Of a stretch of DNA of 64,000 bases, positions 58,295 to 64,000 are shown piece by piece (the first letter of the stretch is position 1; each line of letters starts with the position of its first letter). Source of the DNA: Histoplasma ohiense (lineage: Eukaryota > Ascomycota > Eurotiomycetes > Onygenales > Ajellomycetaceae); contig JAEVHH010000002.1 of assembly GCA_017607445.1 (NCBI GenBank), forward strand, positions 7,284,001 through 7,348,000, read 5' to 3'. A program made the translations under genes and the position numbers. The notes beneath the pieces were generated by a model that saw only the letters and a list, made by a program, of their open reading frames with translations, searched no databases and was not told where the DNA came from.

Positions 58295-59728
58295 TCAATA
58301 GTTATCCATGGATATGAAAAGGCTACTACGGCGACGACGACGACGACGACGACAACAACAAAAACGAAGTGCTCTGGAAATATAACTAACATGCAGTTTG
58401 GGTCGTGGATACACCTCCATGCGAACCGGGGCAGTTCCCGGATTGCCTGCTCTAAAATTTCGGCCTTATCTGTCCCTGCAGGCAATTTCTTTAGCTCTAC
58501 CATAAGCTGCCATTCCCGCGTCGAAGATACATCATAGCACCAGCCTGCCCGCTTCATAATGTTTTCCAGGGCGCATTTGTCGTACGACATCCTTTCCAAT
58601 TGCCATATCTTGATAACCCGGAGGAACAAGTCCTCGTTACCATCTAGGATTGATTCGGTGATAGACTGCAGGAATTTTCCTTCCTGCCCTGCGGGCATCG
58701 TGTACGGAGCGGGCGCCGTACGTGGACATTGTTCACGAATATCCTGTAGAGCCCAGTTCCACTCCCAATATTCTCCCCTGAGTACTTCCTTGGATTTTCC
58801 ATCACGCCCGAGGTACGCTTGCGGGTGTCTACCCTGGCTGAAATACATACCCACTAGTATCTCCCACTGTTGTGGATGGTCTCGTGAGAGGTCGAGAAGG
58901 AAGTCAACAGCCTCAACCTCCTGTTCATTCGTCCTCCCTACAGAAGGCGGGATTATAGTCCTATGGGGGAGCCACGTTGGGTGATACCGAGATTCGATTT
59001 CGAGAAATGGCTTCGGAGGTGAGTTGTTCAGCGGATATTTTCCTGAAGCTTCTGACCACTCCCAGTCCATTTTCTCCTCTGCAAATTTTTGCACCCATTC
59101 GCAGTCCGCCATCTCAACGTCTTCGAGTAAGTAAGACGACTCTGGGTTCTGCGTAGGATGCCTATCTTGCACATTTTGTTCAGAGTCCACTTTGAGAATA
59201 GGCCTTATTTCACCCTCTCTAGGCGTTTGGGCGGTGAAATCTTCTTCTTCGGAAATGGAGTCATCGTTAGTACCGTCAGTACTGTCAGAGCCAGGTGCGG
59301 GTTTTCCGTTGCTTTTTGAAGATCTCCAATCGGTGAACCTTTCTTCGTCGGTGCAGGAATCACCAGCGGACGTAACAAAAGTGGACAGCTCGCGAATGTC
59401 AGACATCCAACAAGATGGTATTTGCGGAGCTGGACGGCCGACATCCTGTGTCGATTGGAGAGAAGTCGCTGGCGTTGGAGTCTGTGTCTTTGCCTCCGCT
59501 GATGAGATCTTTCCCTCCCCAGAGGCTGGACATACGTATGATTAGAACTAATCATTCCGAAGCGTCTCTGATGTATTTCTTTCATGGCTTATCCCCCATA
59601 ACCGACTTACTCCTGTCGTCTTTCTCTTGCCAGCCCGTTCCATTCCATCGCCAGTTACACCAGGTCGGCGGTTTCAGCAAGGGGTAGATAGCGAGCATTG
59701 CTCTCTTGTATAGGGTGTCAATATCCAT
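58295..59728 (-). CDS. Unrecognised protein with acidic N-terminal half
   Basis: Three exons are proposed: 59728-59611, 59525-58391 and 58322-58295, giving 426 residues. The start MDIDTLYKRAMLAIYPLLKP and a Trp-rich segment (WCNWRWNGTGWQEKDD) are joined through a GTAAGT donor to an open frame that extends 43 codons upstream of the first ATG of exon 2. An acidic Ser/Asp/Glu-rich stretch follows (residues about 80-180). The C-terminal half is helical with many Trp (DCEWVQKFAEEKMDWEWSEA; EYWEWNWALQDIREQC; LFLRVIKIWQLERMSYDKCA; AGWCYDVSSTREWQLMVELK). I recognise no family. Without the last intron (donor GTTAGT at 58390, acceptor GTAGTAG) the frame would run through the CGA repeat as poly-valine and stop at 58279, which is implausible. 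Confidence 0.6.
58332..58353. repeat. (CGA)7 microsatellite
   Basis: Seven CGA units followed by CAACAACAA. On the minus strand it is (TCG/GTC)n, probably inside the last intron of the neighbouring gene. Confidence 0.8.
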
Positions 59729-61044
59729 TTGATGCCCGCGAAATGGTATGATATTATAGGTTTGATGCTTGTGTGTTTAATATAACCAAGATGTACGAGG
59801 TGGAAGTTGTAAAGAAGTGGAAGAATTCGAGTGCAAGAAATAACCATGGAGGTCCAAAAGAAGTCAACGAGGGAAAATATGAGAAGGAGGAAAGTGGTGA
59901 AACGAGGGAGGAAGAGGGTGGGGAGGAGTAGGAAGCAGAATCGACTGCGTGCAAGTGTGAAGAGGTTTAGCAAACGAGGTTACTTTCGAACAAGCACGCT
60001 TCCCGCCCTGCACTTGTGGGCGTGAGGACTTTAACGTGAATTCCAACATAAAAACTAAGCATACAGAAAATGTGTCCGTCAAGTCAACAGGATAGAATAT
60101 GCATTGTCCATGTCATTCGATGCTACAACTTATAACAAGCGGGAGAACATACGTAGACATAATTTTCACGCCGTCCAACCCCAGCACCCCGCTCTTGCAG
60201 CCGTGTTCGTGAGACTAACCGTTCCTCCAGCGAGCTAATGGGGCGATAGGCTTTCGGAAACAGGAGATAGTATAGAGGGTGGTGGAAACATCCGGCTTTG
60301 CCTCATTTTATAGATGTGACGTTGTGGTCTTCCTTTTGTTGGGCAGACGGGACAATGGAAGAGGACGGTAGTATCCGATACCGATGCATGGAAATTTCCT
60401 GAATACAAGTCAGTAAATGGCTAACTTTATATATTATATGAGAATATTTCAACGAGATTTTCTTGTTTTGTTTGTTTGAGGCAAGGGTACGACCACATAT
60501 ACTTCTAAGGTCACCGTACGTCCTGCTCCCGCAAGGATTTCTCCCGATTTTGGCGTTTTACATCCTTTTAAATGTCCTAGGAATGTCGTTTCTTGTAAAG
60601 ATGCAGTCGGCCACTTTAATCTTTGTTCTCCAAGCTTTGTATGTAACAACTCACCTCTGTTTGTCTCTTTGCTTCGCCAGTCGGAATGATAATGTCATGC
60701 CCAGCAAACGTCAACATCGTGAGCCCTATTACACTTAAACCGTGCTTTACCATGGAAGGAAACATAAGTTGATGGATCTATAAATGAAATAAAAGAAGTG
60801 AGAGTGTATTAACGATAAGGAGAGCAGCATCCTTCTGAGTCTATCTATAGTGGAAGATATGCAATTAATAAAAAAGATGCCATGTAAAACAAATCAGGCA
60901 AGCCATCCGACAAATGTGCGATGAAAGACAATTAACAATAGAAAGACCTCGACCACAGCGACAGAGGGCTGGCCTGCACTGGGCCAAAGACGATATGTCT
61001 CTTTTCATTTTCTTGCACCCACTCTTCGAACCGCTCTGACTAAT
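59729..61044. other. Intergenic region
   Basis: This 1.3-kb stretch between two minus-strand genes holds the promoter of the unrecognised gene and the 3' UTR of the dehydrogenase. It is purine-rich near 59850-59940. No gene is supported. Confidence 0.4.
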
Positions 61045-62394
61045 TCAAATCCAATCTCTAACCTCCCGCTCCGCGTACCTCCACAGCTCCTCACCGAGTG
61101 TCTCGTCTTCCGCAAACCAATTCCTTGCCCAAACTCCAACGGGTTCGTAATAAGCCCCATTAACCAACATCTCCTTTTCCACCCCAGTCGCCCACAAATG
61201 GTTAAGCGCGCCTTCTTCCTCATTCACCAACAACGGACTCGCCAGGGCAGTTGCATACTTAACAAGAGGATTAGAGGACTTGGTTGCCGAGTACAAATTG
61301 GTCATGATTAGACCTGGATGCAGAGATACAGAGGTGATTTGCGGGTAGAGGCGGGCTAATTGCGCTGCGAGAACAACGTTGCCGGCTTTGGAGCAGCCGT
61401 AGCGTGTCCAGGTGTTTTCGGATAGCAGCTTCCTTGTGGATGTCATGACCTCCAAAGGATTGTGGGCAGGGGCTAGTTGCCAGGCTAGTGATGAGACTGA
61501 GATCACGCGTACGTCTGCTGCCGGCTGTTGAAGAGTACCAGGGGCTTTTGCTGTTTGGATGAGGATTGGTAAGAGGAGTTTGGTGAGGAGAAAGTGGCCG
61601 AGGAAATTTGTGCCGAATTGGATCTCGTAGCCGTCCTCTGTAGTTCCCGGAGGCAAGGCCATTACACCCGCGTTGAGCATTAAGATATCGAGTCTGTTAT
61701 TTTCAGATCTGAAGATGGACGCGGCATTGCGGATAGACTGAAATGACGAGAGGTCTAGGGGGAGATAGCGGATATCAGTGGTTGAGATTTGCTCGGTGGT
61801 GAGGGAGGACTTTATATCTTCTATTGCCGTGAGTGCTTTGGATTCGGTGCGCGCTCCCAGGTAGATACGGGATGGGTAGTGCTTTGCGAGCTGGAGGGCG
61901 GTTTGCTTGCCGAGTCCAGAATTCCCTAGTGATATTGTTAGACACATTAGGAGCTCAACCCAGTTCTACTTGTCGACGAGAACCTATAAGTTCTATTATG
62001 CGATGTTCAGAGTAGAGAAAATTGTGCTGAACATACCTCCTGTAACAAGTATAACTTTGCCGCTTAAATTCCCGATATCACTCTCCGGCGTAAAGACCCT
62101 TCTACCCAACAGTTTTGAACTAATCTGGCTCACTGTCGATATGACATACATCAGATTCTCTACTGGGTAATGCAATCCGCCGGTTATGAATCGTGCTGTG
62201 GATACAATCTCTTGCCACACACTGGGAGTATCCTTATCTGCACGAGCCGGTGCGCGAGCCACCGAAGGAGATAAATTCGTAGAAGTTCTTTGACACTCTG
62301 TTACTTCATTGTTATCGTCGATGCCATCGGTTTCTTTACTTCTGCTCCTAGATGCAAGGAGAGAAGGTGTGGAAGCGCCATTCTGCTGAACCAT
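61045..62394 (-). CDS. Short-chain dehydrogenase/reductase
   Basis: Two exons, 62394-62037 and 61925-61045, give 412 residues. The classical SDR features are present: the NAD(P)-binding loop TGGNSGLG formed exactly across the intron (KVILVTGG|NSGLGKQ), the NNRLDILMLNAGVMALPPG segment (NAG motif), SVSSLAW with the catalytic Ser, and the YGCSKAGN motif with the catalytic Tyr and Lys four residues apart. The C-terminal HPGLIMTNLYSAT and LWATG blocks resemble retinol/WW-oxidoreductase-type fungal SDRs. The first ATG adds an 80-residue Ser/Thr-rich, disordered N-terminus; an in-frame ATG at 62151 (MYVISTVSQISSKLLGRRVF) would leave a more usual length of about 330 residues and may be the real start. 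The substrate cannot be told. A perfect ATGTACTGTACAT palindrome lies about 300 bases upstream. Confidence 0.85.
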
Positions 62395-63206
62395 TCCGTT
62401 TCTTCGATATTATGTTCCACTGTCGTCAACCCTCGAAGGGGCTCAGACCTGTTGCTGCAAATATCCACACACAAAATTCAGATGATGGAAACAATATTCT
62501 TGATCTTCTTGATGGCTCTGTGCTTCAATATTTTCAGTTTGACTTGGAGTTTTAGCTTCCGTATCCTTTGCTTGGGATATAATCCGGTCCTATTTACGCC
62601 GAAGGCAGCAAATATGCTCTTGTTTCCTCTTTTCTTTTCTTTCGCGAAACCGGGAGATAGAAAGGGAGATTGCCCATGTATATGTGCAATTGATGTACTG
62701 TACATACGAAGAACGAAGACCCGGAGGCGGATGAAAGAAACAAAGATTAAACAATGGACGGAGAGGAGCTTTGGGACATTTCTCGGGTACTCGAAGAGAC
62801 TGGGAAAGGCAAGTTGAGCAAGCAAGATGTTTTTGTCCAGGTAATCGTTAACGAATGGAGGATGGAAGCCGTCGATATCGATTTTTCCATCCTGCCTTCG
62901 GTGTGCTCTGGGAATCCCTGCTCCATATTGGTGTGTGGCTGATAGACGTGGCCTGCACGGGCCACCCAACCTCGGCTGTTTCCAGCATTGCCGAAAGTCA
63001 CGTTTTTATCTGGTGGCTTTAGGTAGTCTAAAGATGGATATTGGTGTCTATGAGGACAAAAAGAAGAAAGAGAGCCAAAATCGTATTTACATTAGCAGAA
63101 AATATCCGGAACTACTGTGTACCCATCAAATCCCGAGGAACAAAATGCCAGCGCCATCCCAAGGTTCAACACAAAATTTATAAATCCAAAAAGGAAAACG
63201 GAAGAA
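62395..63206. promoter_or_regulatory. Intergenic region, dehydrogenase promoter
   Basis: This 0.8-kb region holds the dehydrogenase promoter and the 3' UTR of the ferric reductase. The ATGTACTGTACAT palindrome is at 62693-62705. Frames here (62478-62969 minus and others) have no domain. Confidence 0.45.
62693..62705. promoter_or_regulatory. Palindrome ATGTACTGTACAT
   Basis: A perfect 6+1+6 palindrome of the GTAC-W-GTAC type, about 300 bases upstream of the dehydrogenase ATG. Confidence 0.4.
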
Positions 63207-64000
63207 CTAGAACTCAAAACTTTCTACGTGTAAATATATCCCCTGAGCGCCTGTGCCCTTGTGGACCGCTCTCTCATCGCTTAGCGACACGACACTCCTG
63301 CGGACATCAGCATTAAGCCCGCGTGGACCGCAAACGACGACAGCGCTCTCGCCTTCTGCCAACTCGAGAACTTTGCGGATTATGCCCCGCGAGTCTGGTC
63401 GACCAGAAAGGATTCGGATACGTGGGTCTACATCTGATTTGGGTCGTTGCGTGGTGATGGAGGTGGTGGTTGGAGGTTCATTTGAGAGAGCTGGGACTGA
63501 TGTAGGGGTTGGCTTTTCTTGGATACTTGGTTCCTCGGATGCTGTTAAAGGAGTTGGAGGTGAAGATGGGCCTGAGCAGTTACAGGGAGTGAGGGAGGAA
63601 TTTTCGTCAGTGACCTTGCGTGTGCAACAACATCCGCCATCTGGCTGGCAGGTGGTCGGTCTTTTTGGTGGACTAGATTCCTCAGCTGTCGAGGTGGAGT
63701 TGATGGAAAGGGTCTCAATGGTTTTCTCTTCGATTTCTTCTTTGGCCCCTTCATTTACCTGAGGAGTGCGGTTGGTAAGTTCCTGTTGCGCTGGCTGTAG
63801 CAGCTGCGGTTGGGATGTTGCCGTTGAAGACATCTCCTCATCGCACGTAACATAGACGCTGAACTCAAGCTCTCCTTTGAAAGCTGCATTACTCTGGCGG
63901 CATGCATCTATATCCTGTAGCGCAGACTCCAATTGCTCGGAGAACCAGCTGAGCAGTGATCGGGATCTAATTACCCAGATAAAGCGGATCCGGTTCGTAA
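63207..64000 (-). CDS. Ferric/metalloreductase, C-terminal NAD-binding part (5' end outside window)
   Basis: The minus-strand frame is open from the right edge to the stop at 63207. The edge segment reads FIWVIRSRSLLSWFSEQLES, the typical strand and helix of the NAD-binding domain of FRE-type ferric reductases. The end reads DPRIRILSGRPDSRGIIRKV, then EGESAVVVCGPRGLNADVRR with the CGP motif that contacts NAD(P)H, and finishes IYLHVESFEF, the conserved C-terminus with a terminal aromatic residue. Between these lies an insert of about 120 residues rich in Ser/Thr/Pro/Glu with a small cysteine cluster (CQPDGGCCCTRK, CNC). Such enzymes reduce Fe3+ at the plasma membrane for iron uptake, using FAD, NADPH and haems; the haem-binding membrane part would lie outside the window. 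Confidence 0.8.
   Translation of the reverse strand, partial: TNRIRFIWVIRSRSLLSWFSEQLESALQDIDACRQSNAAFKGELEFSVYVTCDEEMSSTATSQPQLLQPAQQELTNRTPQVNEGAKEEIEEKTIETLSINSTSTAEESSPPKRPTTCQPDGGCCCTRKVTDENSSLTPCNCSGPSSPPTPLTASEEPSIQEKPTPTSVPALSNEPPTTTSITTQRPKSDVDPRIRILSGRPDSRGIIRKVLELAEGESAVVVCGPRGLNADVRRSVVSLSDERAVHKGTGAQGIYLHVESFEF

Overview
The window reads as nuclear DNA of a filamentous ascomycete (Pezizomycotina, most likely Eurotiomycetes/Onygenales; the order is an inference). The evidence is many short introns of about 50-110 nt with GTAAGT-type donors and CTAAT-type branch sites, no operons, low-complexity proline/serine-rich protein tails, and recognisable fungal families (SUB2, NIMA kinase, NACbeta/EGD1, MtfA-like C2H2 regulator, DASH Hsk3, Nup53, a ketopantoate reductase with a long tail). 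Gene models were spliced by eye; exon ends are given in each entry.

Layout, left to right. 1-6.9 kb: the 5' part of a small membrane protein running off the left edge, a divergent SHB17-like bisphosphatase, a convergent Hsk3 gene, and a ketopantoate reductase-fold protein. 6.9-14.5 kb: a long intergenic region with poly-T tracts, a telomere-like G-rich repeat and short palindromes. 14.5-31 kb: housekeeping block of SUB2 (mRNA export and splicing), an Rpr2/Rpp21 RNase P subunit, a BLOC-1-type coiled-coil protein, a WBP11-like splicing factor, NIMA kinase, and a divergent ankyrin-BTB-BTB protein. 32.8-33.9 kb: an MtfA-like C2H2 regulator. About 34-50.5 kb: a gene-poor island holding a decayed Tc1-type transposase, a decayed RTA1-like membrane protein gene and a frameshifted F-box/ankyrin relic. 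50.6-64 kb: a C2H2 plus Zn2Cys6 transcription factor, EGD1, a Nup53-type nucleoporin, an unrecognised conserved-looking protein, a short-chain dehydrogenase, and the 3' part of a ferric reductase cut by the right edge.

The genes do not form one pathway. RNA metabolism (SUB2, WBP11-like, Rpr2), mitosis (Hsk3, NIMA) and nuclear transport (Nup53) are the recurring themes. The observations most worth checking are an apparent one-nucleotide exon in EGD1 that restores the conserved Gly-Gly, an intron inside the zinc-cluster codons of the transcription factor whose only workable donor is GA instead of GT, a one-base frameshift at the end of the RNase P subunit gene, a perfect 22-bp palindrome with two CACGTG boxes upstream of the nucleoporin gene, and recurring GTAC-W-GTAC palindromes in non-coding DNA.
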